A stretch of 64,000 nt of DNA from Pseudoroseicyclus tamaricis (lineage in GTDB: Bacteria > Pseudomonadota > Alphaproteobacteria > Rhodobacterales > Rhodobacteraceae), in assembly GCF_012070395.1 (NCBI RefSeq), contig NZ_JAAFYS010000002.1, forward strand, positions 868,001 to 932,000. The letters run 5' to 3'. Positions 17,180 to 26,490 of this stretch are shown here, in pieces (the stretch's first letter is position 1; the number at the start of each line of letters is the position of its first letter). The position numbers and the translations under genes are program-made. The notes beneath the pieces were generated by a model. That model saw only the letters and a list, made by a program, of their open reading frames with translations. It made no database searches and had not been told where the DNA came from.

Positions 17180-17781
17180 GCCGCCACCCGCGCGCGATGC
17201 TCGGCCTCCGTCAGGTGGAAGCGGGGGGAGATGAAGGCCTCCGCCCGCGTGATCCAGCCACCCTTCCCGCCATCGCGGGCCCTGGCGTACTTGCGGGAGG
17301 CAGGGCGGCTGTCGGCGAGCCGGTAGTAGTAGTTCCGCCGGGCGATCCCGTAGGCGTCGACGAAGTGATCCGGTGCCGCCTCTTGCGCCGCGCGGGCGGC
17401 GCCAATGGTCTGCGGGCCGATGACGCCGTCCACCGCGCAGTCGATCCGCATGTCGCGGATGAGGCGCTGCAGGATGCGCACGGCATTGGCGCCGGCATTG
17501 ACGTACATGTCGAAGACGGACGGCTGCACCGCCTCCGGCAGCTCGGCGATGCGCGGGCGGCGGTAGTAATGCTCGATGAAGATGTCGGTGGCCTGCGCGG
17601 CGGTGAGCCGGCGGACGTCGGCCTCGCTCACGGCGCCGTCCCAATCGAGATCGAGGCCCAGCCGACGCATCGTGCCGATGGTGACGCCATGGTTCGTGGC
17701 GCCGCCCGGATCATCCGGGTCGTTCACGAAGCCGCCCTCCCGGGCGACAATCTCTGCGGCGATGGTCCTGACGGATTGCAT
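17170..17781 (-). CDS. GH108-type endolysin (GTA-type N-acetylmuramidase)
   Basis: 203 residues. The glycoside hydrolase 108 N-terminus is clear: VAREGGFVNDPDDPGGATN with the catalytic Glu at residue 15, then GVTIGTMRRLGLDL. The C-terminal half carries a peptidoglycan-binding region (AVDGVIGPQTIGAAR, then RRNYYYRLADSRPASRK). No signal peptide is visible, consistent with holin-dependent release. In Rhodobacter capsulatus a homologous endolysin/holin pair releases gene-transfer-agent particles. No other GTA gene is in the window. Confidence 0.85.
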   Translation of the reverse strand: MQSVRTIAAEIVAREGGFVNDPDDPGGATNHGVTIGTMRRLGLDLDWDGAVSEADVRRLTAAQATDIFIEHYYRRPRIAELPEAVQPSVFDMYVNAGANAVRILQRLIRDMRIDCAVDGVIGPQTIGAARAAQEAAPDHFVDAYGIARRNYYYRLADSRPASRKYARARDGGKGGWITRAEAFISPRFHLTEAEHRARVAAWV

Positions 17782-17826
17782 GGGCAGCCCCCTCTGGCGT
17801 GAGGGGGCAAGCCTCAGGCGGCGGGG

Positions 17827-18303
17827 TTAATTCGTGACTGCGGCACCGTCCGCAGCGGCCGGATCCACCGGATGGCCGGCCTCCTCCAGCGCCTTCGTCA
17901 GCTCTCGCGGCTGGTAGTCCTCGTCGTGTTTCGCCAGAATCTCAATGGCTTCGAAGGTGCCGTTGATGTAGCGCCCCTGCCCGATCATGCCCTGGTTCTC
18001 CTCGAAGAGGTCGGGGAGGATGCCGTCGTAGATGACCGGGATCTCGTAGCTGCCATCCGTGACGCGGAAGGAGATCTGCGTGCCCTGCCCGCGCACGAGG
18101 CTGCCGTCCTCCACCAGCCCGCCGAGGCGGAAGACCTCGTCAGGCTCCGGCGGCGCCTCGGCCACCTGCGTGGGGGAGCGGAAGTAGTTGATGCCGTCGC
18201 GCATGGCATAGCCCGCCAGCGCCGTGGCGCCGGCGAGAGCGACGAAGGTGACGGCGATGATCTGGATGCGCCGCCGCTTCTTGAGGCTCTTGAACCCGCT
18301 CAC
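17827..18303 (-). CDS. ccmE: Haem chaperone CcmE
   Basis: 158 residues from a GTG at 18303 that overlaps the argC stop (GTGA); longer in-frame extensions lie inside argC. N-terminal basic segment then one membrane anchor ([20 protein letters not shown]), then the periplasmic OB-fold domain. The haem-binding His is in LAKHDEDY (His126), with the Tyr ligand four residues on. The C-terminal tail is flexible and acidic. CcmE carries haem from CcmABCD to CcmF. Confidence 0.93.
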   Translation of the reverse strand: MSGFKSLKKRRRIQIIAVTFVALAGATALAGYAMRDGINYFRSPTQVAEAPPEPDEVFRLGGLVEDGSLVRGQGTQISFRVTDGSYEIPVIYDGILPDLFEENQGMIGQGRYINGTFEAIEILAKHDEDYQPRELTKALEEAGHPVDPAAADGAAVTN

Positions 18304-19328
18304 GGGAAGACCGGCGCCATCATCAGCCCCTCCGTCTCGTCCAGCCCCAGCATCAGGTTGGCGTTCTGCAGGGCCTGGCCGGAGGAGCCCTTGCACAGGT
18401 TGTCGAGCGTCGCCGTCACCATCGCGTATCCGGAGACGCGGTCCGCCGCGACGCCGATATGGCAGAAGTTGGAGCCGGTGATATCCGCCATCTGCGGCAT
18501 CTGTCCGAGGGGAAGGAGCTCGATGAAGGGCTCCGCCGCATAGGCCTCCGTGAAGGCGGCGTGGATCGCCTCGGCGTCGCCGGAGACGTAGGCGGTGGCG
18601 AGGATGCCGCGGTTGACCGGAACGAGGCTGGGGGTGAAGCGGATCTTCACCTCCCGGCCGGCAAGCTTAGAGAACTCCTGGTCGAACTCGCCGAGGTGCC
18701 GGTGGGTGCCGCCGAAGGAATAGGTGGTGACATTGGTCGAGCGCTCGGCGAAGAGCATGTTCTCCTTCAGAGACCGGCCCGCCCCTGTGATGCCGTTCTT
18801 CAGGTCGCAGACGATGTCATCGAGCCCGATCACCCCGGCGGAGATCAGCGGGCGGAGGGCGAACTGCACGGTGGCGGCGTTGCAGCCGGTGCCGGCGACG
18901 AGCCGGGCGCCCTTGATGTCGTCCCGGTAGAACTCCGTCAGCCCGTAGACGGCGGAAGGCTGCAGCTCCGGCGCGTCATGCGGGCGCTTGTACCAGAACT
19001 CGTAATCCTTGGGGTCCCGCAGCCGGAAGTCGGCGCCGAGGTCGACGACCTTTACCGAGTCCGGCAGCGTCTTGACGATGGCCTGGGAGAGCCCGTGCGG
19101 CAGGGCGCAGAAGACGAGGTCGATGGCGTCGAAATCCACCTCCTCCACCGTCGTCAGCATGGGCAGGTCCAGGTGGCGCAGGTGCGGGAAGACGGCGCCC
19201 ATGGGCTGGCCGGCCTTCCGGTCGGCGGTCAGCGCGGCGATCTCGAGCTCGGGGTGGGTGGCGATGAGGCGCACCAGTTCGGCACCGGTATAGCCGGAGG
19301 CCCCGAGGATGGCGACGGAATGGGTCAT
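18300..19328 (-). CDS. argC: N-acetyl-gamma-glutamyl-phosphate reductase ArgC
   Basis: 342 residues from the ATG at 19328 ([20 protein letters not shown], an NADP-binding Rossmann start). The catalytic Cys is Cys149 in [14 protein letters not shown]; the substrate region [13 protein letters not shown] and the late [19 protein letters not shown] are typical. It reduces N-acetylglutamyl phosphate in arginine synthesis. First gene of the minus-strand unit argC-ccmE-endolysin-holin-ccmF-ccmH. The GTGC form rather than the PGCYPT form is the usual rhodobacterial type. Confidence 0.94.
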   Translation of the reverse strand: MTHSVAILGASGYTGAELVRLIATHPELEIAALTADRKAGQPMGAVFPHLRHLDLPMLTTVEEVDFDAIDLVFCALPHGLSQAIVKTLPDSVKVVDLGADFRLRDPKDYEFWYKRPHDAPELQPSAVYGLTEFYRDDIKGARLVAGTGCNAATVQFALRPLISAGVIGLDDIVCDLKNGITGAGRSLKENMLFAERSTNVTTYSFGGTHRHLGEFDQEFSKLAGREVKIRFTPSLVPVNRGILATAYVSGDAEAIHAAFTEAYAAEPFIELLPLGQMPQMADITGSNFCHIGVAADRVSGYAMVTATLDNLCKGSSGQALQNANLMLGLDETEGLMMAPVFP

Positions 19329-19383
19329 AAAATCAGCTCCCTGACAGGGAAGATAGGATCGAGGGGAAGTGGGACAACCGGCG

Positions 19384-20196
19384 TCAGGCCGGCAGGAACT
19401 CGATCTTTCGTCGCAGGAACTGCGTCGCCTGGTTCGAGACACGCTCGGGCTTGCCTGTGGTCAGGAACAGGCTGTCCGCCCCCTGCCCGGCCATCTCCGG
19501 CCGGCGGCTGAGGTAATCGGCGAGGCTCTCGGCCACCAGCGCCGGCTGGGAATAGACCTGAACGGAGGGGCCGAGCGCCGCGGCGAAGATCTCCTCCACC
19601 AGCGGGTAATGCGTGCAGCCGAGGACGGCGGCATCGGGCTCGGGCATCTTGCGCAAGAGCGCCTCGACATGGCTGCGTACCAGCGCCTCGGCGAGGATCA
19701 TGTCCCCCTCCTCGATGGCATCCACGACGCCGCCGCAGGCCTGCGCCTCGACATCGACGCCGATGGCGCGGAAGGCCAGCTCGCGCTGGAAGGCGCGGGA
19801 GCGGACGGTGGCGGGCGTGGCGAAGAGGGCGACGTGCTTCACCGCCACTTCGCGGGGCGGGGAATTATCCCCCCACTGCCGCTCGGTCAGCGACTCGATC
19901 AGCGGCACGAAGACGCCAAGCACCCGCTTGCCCTCGGGCACCCAGGCCTCCTGCATCTTGCGGAGCGCAGCGGCGGAGGCGGTGTTGCAGGCGAGGATGA
20001 CGAGGTCGCAGCCGGCCTCGAAGAGGCGGGAGACGCCGGCGGTCGTCAGCTCGTAGATGTCGGCGGCGTCGCGAACTCCGTAGGGGGCATTCGCGTTGTC
20101 GCCGTAATAGACGAGCGGCAGGTCGGGCAGGCGGCGATTGATCGCGCCCAGCACCGTCAGCCCGCCAAGACCGCTGTCAAAGATCCCCACCGCCAT
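19384..20196 (-). CDS. murI: Glutamate racemase MurI
   Basis: 270 residues from the ATG at 20196 ([15 protein letters not shown]) with an AAGGGG ribosome site. The two catalytic cysteines are present: [12 protein letters not shown] (Cys70) and [12 protein letters not shown] (Cys194), and the FDSGLGG loop carries the conserved Asp/Ser. It provides D-glutamate for peptidoglycan. It overlaps the end of the acyltransferase gene by 20 bp, so the two are co-transcribed. Confidence 0.92.
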   Translation of the reverse strand: MAVGIFDSGLGGLTVLGAINRRLPDLPLVYYGDNANAPYGVRDAADIYELTTAGVSRLFEAGCDLVILACNTASAAALRKMQEAWVPEGKRVLGVFVPLIESLTERQWGDNSPPREVAVKHVALFATPATVRSRAFQRELAFRAIGVDVEAQACGGVVDAIEEGDMILAEALVRSHVEALLRKMPEPDAAVLGCTHYPLVEEIFAAALGPSVQVYSQPALVAESLADYLSRRPEMAGQGADSLFLTTGKPERVSNQATQFLRRKIEFLPA

Positions 20197-21100
20197 CTGC
20201 GCGCTTCCCCTTCGCCTCTTTCCCCGGCCTGTACTTCTGCTCGAACTCGCGCCCGTGGCGCGAGGCGTCAACCGCGTTCGGAGCAAGGTCATAGGTCGAT
20301 TTGCGCAGGAACGCCATCATCGCCTTCGAGTCCCCCTTGTGCGCCATCAGCGCCTCCCGCGGGATCGGCGCGCCGATGGCGACGCGCACCGGCGCGTTGA
20401 GCCGGGCGTGGAATTCGCGGATCAGCATGCCCATGCGCAGCGTCGTGTGGATATGGCTGGCGATGTTGAAGAGGCGGGAATTGTGCCCGTCGAAGTAGAT
20501 CGGCACCACCGCCGCTTCGCTCTTGGCGATCATCCGCGCGGTGAAGTTGCGCCATTGCGGGTCGAGCGGCTGACTGAAGGGGCTGGCGCCGGTGGAAACG
20601 GTCCCGCCGGGAAAGATGCCGATCGCCCCGCCCTGCCCCAGCCAGCCGATCGCCTCCTTGCGGGTCTGCAGGTTCAGCTGCGCCGCCTCCTTGGTGTCAT
20701 CGAAGGAGACGGGCAGGATCACCCGCTCCAGATCCGGCGACTTGCGGAAGATGCGATGGGCGAGCACCTTGAACGCCCCGCCCCGCCGGGCGGAGAGGAT
20801 GTGGCCCATCATCAGCCCGTCGAGGATCCCGTAGGGATGGTTGGCGACGACGATCAGCGGCCCCTCGGCCGGGATGTTCTCCAGCTCGCCGCCGACGACC
20901 TGCAGCGACAGTCCGTAGCGCTCGGGGACGACCTGCCAGAAATCGGCGCCGCTCTGCACCGCCTCGTCATAGCCGCGCACCTTGCGGATGAGCTTCAGCC
21001 GGCCGGTGGCATTCTCCATCACGCGGATGACGGCGCGCCCACCTCGCGTCTGCGCCGAGGTGGCGTAGGTGATATCGCGTGCGATCTGCTTGCCCGGCAT
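20177..21100 (-). CDS. Lysophospholipid acyltransferase-family protein
   Basis: 307 residues from the ATG at 21100, preceded by GGGAGGG at good spacing; a TTG at 21154 would add 18 residues. PlsC-like acyltransferase motifs: [16 protein letters not shown] (the HX4D-type catalytic block, about residues 87-102), [16 protein letters not shown] (third motif) and [14 protein letters not shown]. Related alphaproteobacterial proteins O-acylate lyso-ornithine or lysophospholipids; which lipid is used here cannot be read. Probable peripheral inner-membrane enzyme; leads the transcript into murI. Confidence 0.83.
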   Translation of the reverse strand: MPGKQIARDITYATSAQTRGGRAVIRVMENATGRLKLIRKVRGYDEAVQSGADFWQVVPERYGLSLQVVGGELENIPAEGPLIVVANHPYGILDGLMMGHILSARRGGAFKVLAHRIFRKSPDLERVILPVSFDDTKEAAQLNLQTRKEAIGWLGQGGAIGIFPGGTVSTGASPFSQPLDPQWRNFTARMIAKSEAAVVPIYFDGHNSRLFNIASHIHTTLRMGMLIREFHARLNAPVRVAIGAPIPREALMAHKGDSKAMMAFLRKSTYDLAPNAVDASRHGREFEQKYRPGKEAKGKRADGGGDL

Positions 21101-21302
21101 TGGAACGCCCTCCCGGCGGCTCCCCACACAGCTTGTGGCCGGTATAATATCCAATCGGCGAAAGAAAAGGCCTTTGGTCCGCCCGGAGGCACCCCCGCAG
21201 AGGCGTCGGTGGGTTATTCCTTACCCGTGCCCCGTTACCCTTGCCTGATTCGCGGCAACCCGCTTAGAAGGCCCGACATCGAACCTCGAGGAACCCCGCC
21301 GG

Positions 21303-22247
21303 ATGATGGACTGGGACAAACTGCGGATCTTCCATGCCGTGGCCGACGCCGGCTCGCTCACCCATGCCGGGGACTCCCTGCACCTGAGCCAGTCCGCCGT
21401 GTCGCGCCAGATCCGCGCGCTCGAGGATTCGCTCAACACCACCCTCTTCCACCGCCACGCCCGCGGCCTGATCCTCACCGAGCAGGGGGAGCTTCTGTTC
21501 GAGGCGACGCGCGCCATGAACAAGCGGCTGGAGACGGCCGAGGCCCGCATCCGCGACAGCGAGGAGGAGGTGTTCGGCCAGCTTCGGGTGACGACCACGA
21601 CGGGCTTCGGCACGCTCTGGCTCGCCCCGCGTCTGACGAAGCTCTACGAGAAATACCCGGAGATGAAGATCGACCTCATGCTGGAGGAGCGGGTGCTCGA
21701 CCTGCCCATGCGCGAGGCCGACGTCGCCATCCGCATGAAGGAGCCGAGCCAGGCGGACCTGATCCGCAAGCGGCTCATGTCGATCCGCATGCGCATGTAT
21801 GCCTCCCGCAACTACCTCGACGATCACGGCACGCCGGCGACGATGCAGGATATCGGCATGCACCGGCTGATCTCCCTCTCGCCCTCCTCGCCGCAGGTCT
21901 CGGCTGGCAAGCTGCTGGTGCAGCAGTTGATGGCGCAGGAGATGCCGTCGTTGCTGACGGTGAACAATTATTTCGGCGCCCTGCAAGCCGTCATCAACAA
22001 CCTCGGCATCGGCGTGCTGCCCGATTACGTGGTCGAGGATTTCCCCGATCTCGTGCGCGTGCTGCCGGATATCGAATCCGCCGAGGTGCCCGTCTTCCTC
22101 GCCTACCCCGAGGAACTCAGGCAATCGAAGCGCATCTCCGCCTTCCGCGATTTCGTGCAGGAGGAGGTCATCGCCCACCGCCGCCGCATGCGCGAAACGG
22201 TGGAAGGCTCGCCCGGGCATGACGAAGCGCAGGTGCTGCCGGAGTAG
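21303..22247 (+). CDS. LysR-family transcriptional regulator
   Basis: 314 residues; the second Met may be the true start. Winged HTH at the N-terminus (RIFHAVADAGSLTHAGDSLH and LSQSAVSRQIRALEDSL), then a linker helix and the periplasmic-binding-like effector domain, where IGVLPDYVVEDF matches the conserved late strand. Standard family length. Transcribed divergently from the acyltransferase-murI pair across about 200 bp; the target genes cannot be told from context. Confidence 0.9.
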   Translation: MMDWDKLRIFHAVADAGSLTHAGDSLHLSQSAVSRQIRALEDSLNTTLFHRHARGLILTEQGELLFEATRAMNKRLETAEARIRDSEEEVFGQLRVTTTTGFGTLWLAPRLTKLYEKYPEMKIDLMLEERVLDLPMREADVAIRMKEPSQADLIRKRLMSIRMRMYASRNYLDDHGTPATMQDIGMHRLISLSPSSPQVSAGKLLVQQLMAQEMPSLLTVNNYFGALQAVINNLGIGVLPDYVVEDFPDLVRVLPDIESAEVPVFLAYPEELRQSKRISAFRDFVQEEVIAHRRRMRETVEGSPGHDEAQVLPE

Positions 22248-22329
22248 CGCCGCCTCTCTTGCAGCCTCGGTCCAGCCTCAGTCCGGCCGCTGTGCAGCCT
22301 TGCAACAGGTGCATGACAGCATTGTTGCT

Positions 22330-22463
22330 GCGAGCGCGAAAACGTCTTGCCCGGTTCGTCCCCGGCGCCTATCTGGAAAGACGAGGCGGGCGATCCGCTC
22401 TGCGCATCCCCACCTCATACCTCCCTGTTGGACTTCGCCGGGCCTTGCGCCCGGCGTTTTTTT
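22330..22463 (+). ncRNA. Candidate small RNA ending in an intrinsic terminator
   Basis: The 412-bp gap 22248-22659 has no convincing gene. It contains a region with several short inverted repeats (GCAACAGGTGC...TTGTTGC, GCGGGCGATCCGC), a CCTCCC anti-Shine-Dalgarno-like motif at about 22430, and a perfect hairpin with seven Ts. The 5' end is not defined; it could also be the lysR 3' untranslated region. Confidence 0.3.
22436..22463 (+). terminator. Strong intrinsic terminator
   Basis: CGCCGGGC CTTGC GCCCGGCG followed by TTTTTTT: an 8-bp near-perfect GC stem with a U tract, 190 bp after the lysR stop. Confidence 0.85.
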
Positions 22464-22659
22464 AGCCCCCGTATTGGCCGGCTTTTGCCGCAATTCGGAC
22501 GCAATTCCCTATTCGGCGCAGCCGAGCCCCGTCGAGTTCGATTTCTCCTTTCACAACAGTTACTTAAGATTCGCCATATCTCGGAACGCATTCTAACGCC
22601 GCGATCTTCTTGCCCTGCTGGCCCGGCCCGGCCCAGCTCAGATGAAGGAGATCCTGACC

Positions 22660-23778
22660 ATGCGTATGCTGAAGCTCACGACGTCATTGGTTTGTGCCGT
22701 TTCCTTGGTTCCCGGCGCGGTTTTTGCGCAAGTGAATATCGGCGGAGGCGACGGCATCGAGATCGATGCCGATCTCGGCGTCACCGACCTTGATGCCGAT
22801 ATCGGCGGCGGCGACGGTGTCGACATCAATGTCGGCCAGGAAGACGAGATCGTCGACGCCGATGTCGATGCCAACCCGGACGATGGCGTGAGCGTCGACG
22901 TGGACGTCGGGGAAGACGATCCCGTCGCGGCGGACGTGGACGTCGGCGGCGGCTCGGGCGTGGAAGCGGACGCGAATGTCGGCACGGATGATGAGGTCAC
23001 GGCCGATGTCGATGTCGGCGGCGGCGATGGCGTCGACGCCGACGTGGATATCGGCGGCCAGTCCGGCTCCGGCGGGAATGGCGGCAACGGCGGCAATGGC
23101 GGGTCCGGCAACGGTGGCTCCGGTGGGTCCGGCTCCGACGGCGGCGGCTCAGGCTCCGGCGGCAATGGTGGCGGCGGCGACGGCAGCTCCGGCTCCGGCG
23201 GAAACGGTGGGTCCGGCACCGGTGGGAGTGGTGGCTCCGGCTCCGATGGCTCCGGTGGCTCCGGCTCCGATGGCTCTGGCGGTTCGGGCGGCTCGGGCGG
23301 CAGTGGCTCCGATGGCGGAAGCGGCTCCGGCGGTAGCGGTGGCTCCGGTGGCAGCGGCTCTGACGGTGGCAGCGGCTCTGACGGCAACGGTGGCGCCGGT
23401 GGCAGCGGTGGCTCTGGCTCCGATGGCGGCTCCGGTGGCAGCGGCTCTGATGGGTCGGACGGCGGCACCGGCTCCACTGCCGGCGGGTCCTCCGGCGACG
23501 GCGCGACCGCGGCGCCCGCTGACACCAGCTCGGCCGCGCTGAGCGCCGAGGCGGTGATGGGTGTGGAGGTCTATACCAGCGACTCCTACATGATCGGCTG
23601 GGTCGCGGCCCTGCAGCAGGGGGACAACGGGCTCGTCGGCCTGCGCCTCGACCTCAACGACTCTCTCGGGCTCGCCCATGATCAGGCCCTGCTCTGGGTC
23701 ACGCAGCAGACGGCCGCCGGTAGCCCGATCATGCTGCCGATGACCTACTCAGCCTTCGAGAGCCAGCTTCCGGGCTGA
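22660..23778 (+). CDS. Secreted acidic repeat protein with Gly/Ser/Asp-rich region and PRC-barrel-like end
   Basis: 372 residues from the ATG at 22660, 10 bp after AAGGAG; an ATG at 22642 is poorer. Signal peptide MRMLKLTTSLVCAVSLVPGA ending VFAQ. Residues about 25-135 hold five degenerate 20-24 residue repeats alternating hydrophobic V/I with D (ADVDVGGGDGVDADVD pattern), likely a beta-solenoid or calcium-binding surface. About 135-285 is low-complexity GSGGSGSDGG. The last ~75 residues (MGVEVYTSDSYMIGWVAAL onward) look folded and resemble a PRC-barrel half. No cysteines in the repeats. Secreted; function unknown. Confidence 0.75.
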   Translation: MRMLKLTTSLVCAVSLVPGAVFAQVNIGGGDGIEIDADLGVTDLDADIGGGDGVDINVGQEDEIVDADVDANPDDGVSVDVDVGEDDPVAADVDVGGGSGVEADANVGTDDEVTADVDVGGGDGVDADVDIGGQSGSGGNGGNGGNGGSGNGGSGGSGSDGGGSGSGGNGGGGDGSSGSGGNGGSGTGGSGGSGSDGSGGSGSDGSGGSGGSGGSGSDGGSGSGGSGGSGGSGSDGGSGSDGNGGAGGSGGSGSDGGSGGSGSDGSDGGTGSTAGGSSGDGATAAPADTSSAALSAEAVMGVEVYTSDSYMIGWVAALQQGDNGLVGLRLDLNDSLGLAHDQALLWVTQQTAAGSPIMLPMTYSAFESQLPG

Positions 23779-23891
23779 ACCACTGCGGCCGGGTCGCCTG
23801 ACGGGTGACCCGGCCCTCCCCCACGCCGGCAGGCCCATTGCCTTTTGCGCCCGCGCTTGGCAAACCCACGGGCGGCGACAGGGGGACGGGC

Positions 23892-24683
23892 ATGACACGG
23901 ATCGACAGCTGCTTTGAACGGCTTCGCGGTGAGGGCAAGAAGGCCTTCGTGGCCTATGTCATGGCCGGCGATCCCGATTACGAGCGCTCCCGCGACATCG
24001 TGCTGAAGCTCCCCGAGGCGGGGGTGGACATCATCGAGCTCGGCCTGCCTTTCACCGATCCCATGGCCGACGGCCCCACCATCCAGCGCGCCGGCCAGCG
24101 CGCGCTCGAGAATGGCCAGACGCTGGAGAAGACGCTGCAGATCGTCCGCGAGCTGCGGAAGCAGGACGATCGCACTCCGGTCGTCATGATGGGCTACTAC
24201 AACCCGATCTACTCGCGCGGCGTCGACCGCTTCCTCGCCGAGGCGAAGGAAGCCGGGATCGACGGGCTCATCATCGTCGACCTGCCCCCCGAAGAGGATG
24301 ACGAGCTCTGCCTGCCGGCGCAGGAGGCGGGGCTCAACTTCATCCGCCTCGCGACGCCGACGACGGACAGCAAGCGCCTGCCGGCGGTGCTGAAGAACAC
24401 CTCCGGCTTTGTCTACTACGTCTCGATCACCGGCATCACTGGCGCCGCCGCCGCCGAGGCGGTAGACGTGGCACCGGACGTGGCGCGCATCAAGGAAGCG
24501 ACGGACCTGCCCGTCGTCGTTGGCTTCGGCATCCGCTCGCCGGAAGCGGCGGAATCCATCGCCGCCGTGGCCGATGGCTGCGTCGTCGGCTCGGCCATCG
24601 TCTCCGAGATCGGGGCGGGCAAGAGCGCCGACGAGGTCGCCGCCTTCGTCGCCACCCTCGCCGAGGGCGCCCACCGGGCCTGA
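23892..24683 (+). CDS. trpA: Tryptophan synthase alpha subunit
   Basis: 263 residues from the ATG at 23892 ([19 protein letters not shown]); a GGGGGA ribosome site supports it. The TIM-barrel signature [20 protein letters not shown] contains the catalytic Glu and Asp, and later [14 protein letters not shown] and [12 protein letters not shown] bind substrate phosphate. It cleaves indole-glycerol phosphate and passes indole to TrpB. Here it stands alone, 8.5 kb from trpB and on the other strand. It is preceded by a GGCCGGGTC...GACCCGGCC hairpin closing the upstream gene. Confidence 0.95.
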   Translation: MTRIDSCFERLRGEGKKAFVAYVMAGDPDYERSRDIVLKLPEAGVDIIELGLPFTDPMADGPTIQRAGQRALENGQTLEKTLQIVRELRKQDDRTPVVMMGYYNPIYSRGVDRFLAEAKEAGIDGLIIVDLPPEEDDELCLPAQEAGLNFIRLATPTTDSKRLPAVLKNTSGFVYYVSITGITGAAAAEAVDVAPDVARIKEATDLPVVVGFGIRSPEAAESIAAVADGCVVGSAIVSEIGAGKSADEVAAFVATLAEGAHRA

Positions 24684-24756
24684 CGGCCGCTTAACGGGGC
24701 CGAAGCGCCGGCCCGTCGCCTACCATTCGGCCCCTGCCCTACCGCCCTCGCCGGTT

Positions 24757-26310
24757 CTATCCGGCGGCCGCCTGGGCCTTGGGCACGTCGAACAGCTTGA
24801 GGATCTCGCTGGCGGGCACCGGCCGGCAGAGGTAGTAGCCCTGTCCGCAATCGCAGTCATGCTCGCGCAGGAAAATCAGCTCCTCCTCGTGCTCGATCCC
24901 TTCGGCGGTGACGTTCAGCGAGAGAGACTGCGCCAGCGCCAGCACGCCCGAGACGATCTTGGAGTTCTGCGAGGCCGTGGCGATATCCGTCACGAAGCTC
25001 CGGTCGATCTTGATGCGGCTGATCGGCAGCTGCGTCAGCGTGGAGAGCGAGGAGGTTCCGGTGCCGAAATCGTCCAGCGCGATCTTCACGCCCATCGCCG
25101 CCAGCTCGGCGATGACATTGCGCGCCTGGTTGATGTCACGCAGCACCGCCCGCTCGGTGATCTCGATCTCCAGCCGCCGGCCGGGGAACCTGTGGCGCCG
25201 CAGGATCGTGGCGATGCGGCGTGCGAGATCGGAGTTGGAGAATTGCGTGGGGCTGATGTTGAAGGACAGGCCCGCCTCCGTCGGCCAGTCCAGCAGCTCG
25301 CGCACGGATTCGTCCAGCAGCGTCTCCGACAGCCGGTCGATCAGGCCCAGATCCTCCGCCAGCGGGATGAAGAGATCGGGCGGCACGAAGCCGCGCGTGT
25401 CGTGGCGCCAGCGCGCCAGCACCTCGAAGGCGCGGATCTCGCCGGTGCGGATGTCGTAGATCGGCTGGAAGTAGGGCACGATGGCCGCCTGCTCCACGGC
25501 GTCCTTCAGGTCCGCCTGGAGCTGCGCCGTCTCGCGCAGCTGCTCGCCCAGCTCCTGGTCGTAATGGACGATATTGTCCCGTCCGTTGGCCTTGGCCTTG
25601 TACATGGCCTGGTCGGCATGGCGCAGCAGCTCCGAGCCCGTCAGCCCCTCCTGCCACTTGGCGAGGCCGATGGAGCAGGAGATATGCGCCGTCCACCCGC
25701 CGAAATCGAAGGGCCGGGCGATGGCGTTGAGCGTCTTCTGCGCCATCGTCGCCGCGGCGCGCTGATCGGAGGAGCGCACGAGGATGGCGAACTCGTCGCC
25801 GCCCATGCGCATCAACTCATCCTCCTCCGAGCAGAGGCCCTGAAGCCGCTCGGACACTGCCCGCAGCAGCTGGTCGCCGGCATGGTGGCCGCGTAGATCG
25901 TTGATCGGCTTGAACCGGTCGAGGTCGATCAGGAGGACCGTCATGCCGACATTCTCTTCCGTCGCCCAGCCATCCTTGCCGAGCTCGGAAATGGCGACGT
26001 TGAGATAGCGGCGGTTGTGCAGGCCCGTCAGCGGGTCGTGCAGCGCGATGCGGCTCGCCTCCGCCTCCGCCTCCGCCCGCTTGTGGAGTGCCTTTCGGAG
26101 CTGGTTGTTGAACCGGATCAGGATGACGGGCGCCAGAACGCCGGCAATGAAGACGACGTTGGCGAGCTCGTCGAGCTCATAGAGCTCATAGGCACGCGTA
26201 GCATCATAGAATGCATCGAACGCGTCGAACCGGTGCGAGAGGTAGTACAAAGCGAGCCCGGCCGCCACGACGGCCAGGTTGAAAGGCTCGCGAAAGAACT
26301 TCCAGAACAT
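24757..26310 (-). CDS. GGDEF-EAL cyclic-di-GMP enzyme with membrane anchor
   Basis: 517 residues. Two membrane segments (AVVAAGLALYYLSHRF about 14-29; NVVFIAGVLAPVILIRF about 50-66), a short coil, then GGDEF (MRMGGDEFAILVRS, about 169-173 intact; upstream FKPINDLRGHHAGDQLL) and EAL domains. The EAL motif reads EVL (FEVLARWRH, about 293), a common active variant. Other phosphodiesterase residues are present: EITERAV, DDFGTGTSSL, KIDRSFV, TAEGIE. Both diguanylate cyclase and phosphodiesterase activity are possible. Start MFWKFFREPFN. Stands alone, convergent with trpA. Confidence 0.9.
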   Translation of the reverse strand: MFWKFFREPFNLAVVAAGLALYYLSHRFDAFDAFYDATRAYELYELDELANVVFIAGVLAPVILIRFNNQLRKALHKRAEAEAEASRIALHDPLTGLHNRRYLNVAISELGKDGWATEENVGMTVLLIDLDRFKPINDLRGHHAGDQLLRAVSERLQGLCSEEDELMRMGGDEFAILVRSSDQRAAATMAQKTLNAIARPFDFGGWTAHISCSIGLAKWQEGLTGSELLRHADQAMYKAKANGRDNIVHYDQELGEQLRETAQLQADLKDAVEQAAIVPYFQPIYDIRTGEIRAFEVLARWRHDTRGFVPPDLFIPLAEDLGLIDRLSETLLDESVRELLDWPTEAGLSFNISPTQFSNSDLARRIATILRRHRFPGRRLEIEITERAVLRDINQARNVIAELAAMGVKIALDDFGTGTSSLSTLTQLPISRIKIDRSFVTDIATASQNSKIVSGVLALAQSLSLNVTAEGIEHEEELIFLREHDCDCGQGYYLCRPVPASEILKLFDVPKAQAAAG

Positions 26311-26490
26311 CCGGGTCTCCCGATAGTCCGGGCAATAGAAACCACAATTTAGCGAATGGATGGTTAATCGGCCCTTCTAAAATGGCCTCAATAGTAACAA
26401 AACTGGGGCGCCGAGGCGGCGGATTGCGGCAGACCCGCCGTGCCGGCTGAATTTACAGGGCCGCAGCACCTTCCAGGGAGACGACGTTCC

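Noticed and set aside
20138-22222. 694-codon plus-strand open frame
   Set aside because: It runs antisense through the murI start and the acyltransferase and out of frame through lysR, all three recognisable; no motifs of its own.
22638-23525. Minus-strand frame encoding a Pro/Glu-rich (PPEPPLPP) protein
   Set aside because: Mirror translation of the Gly/Ser/Asp repeats on the plus strand, which have a signal peptide and ribosome site; the minus frame has neither.
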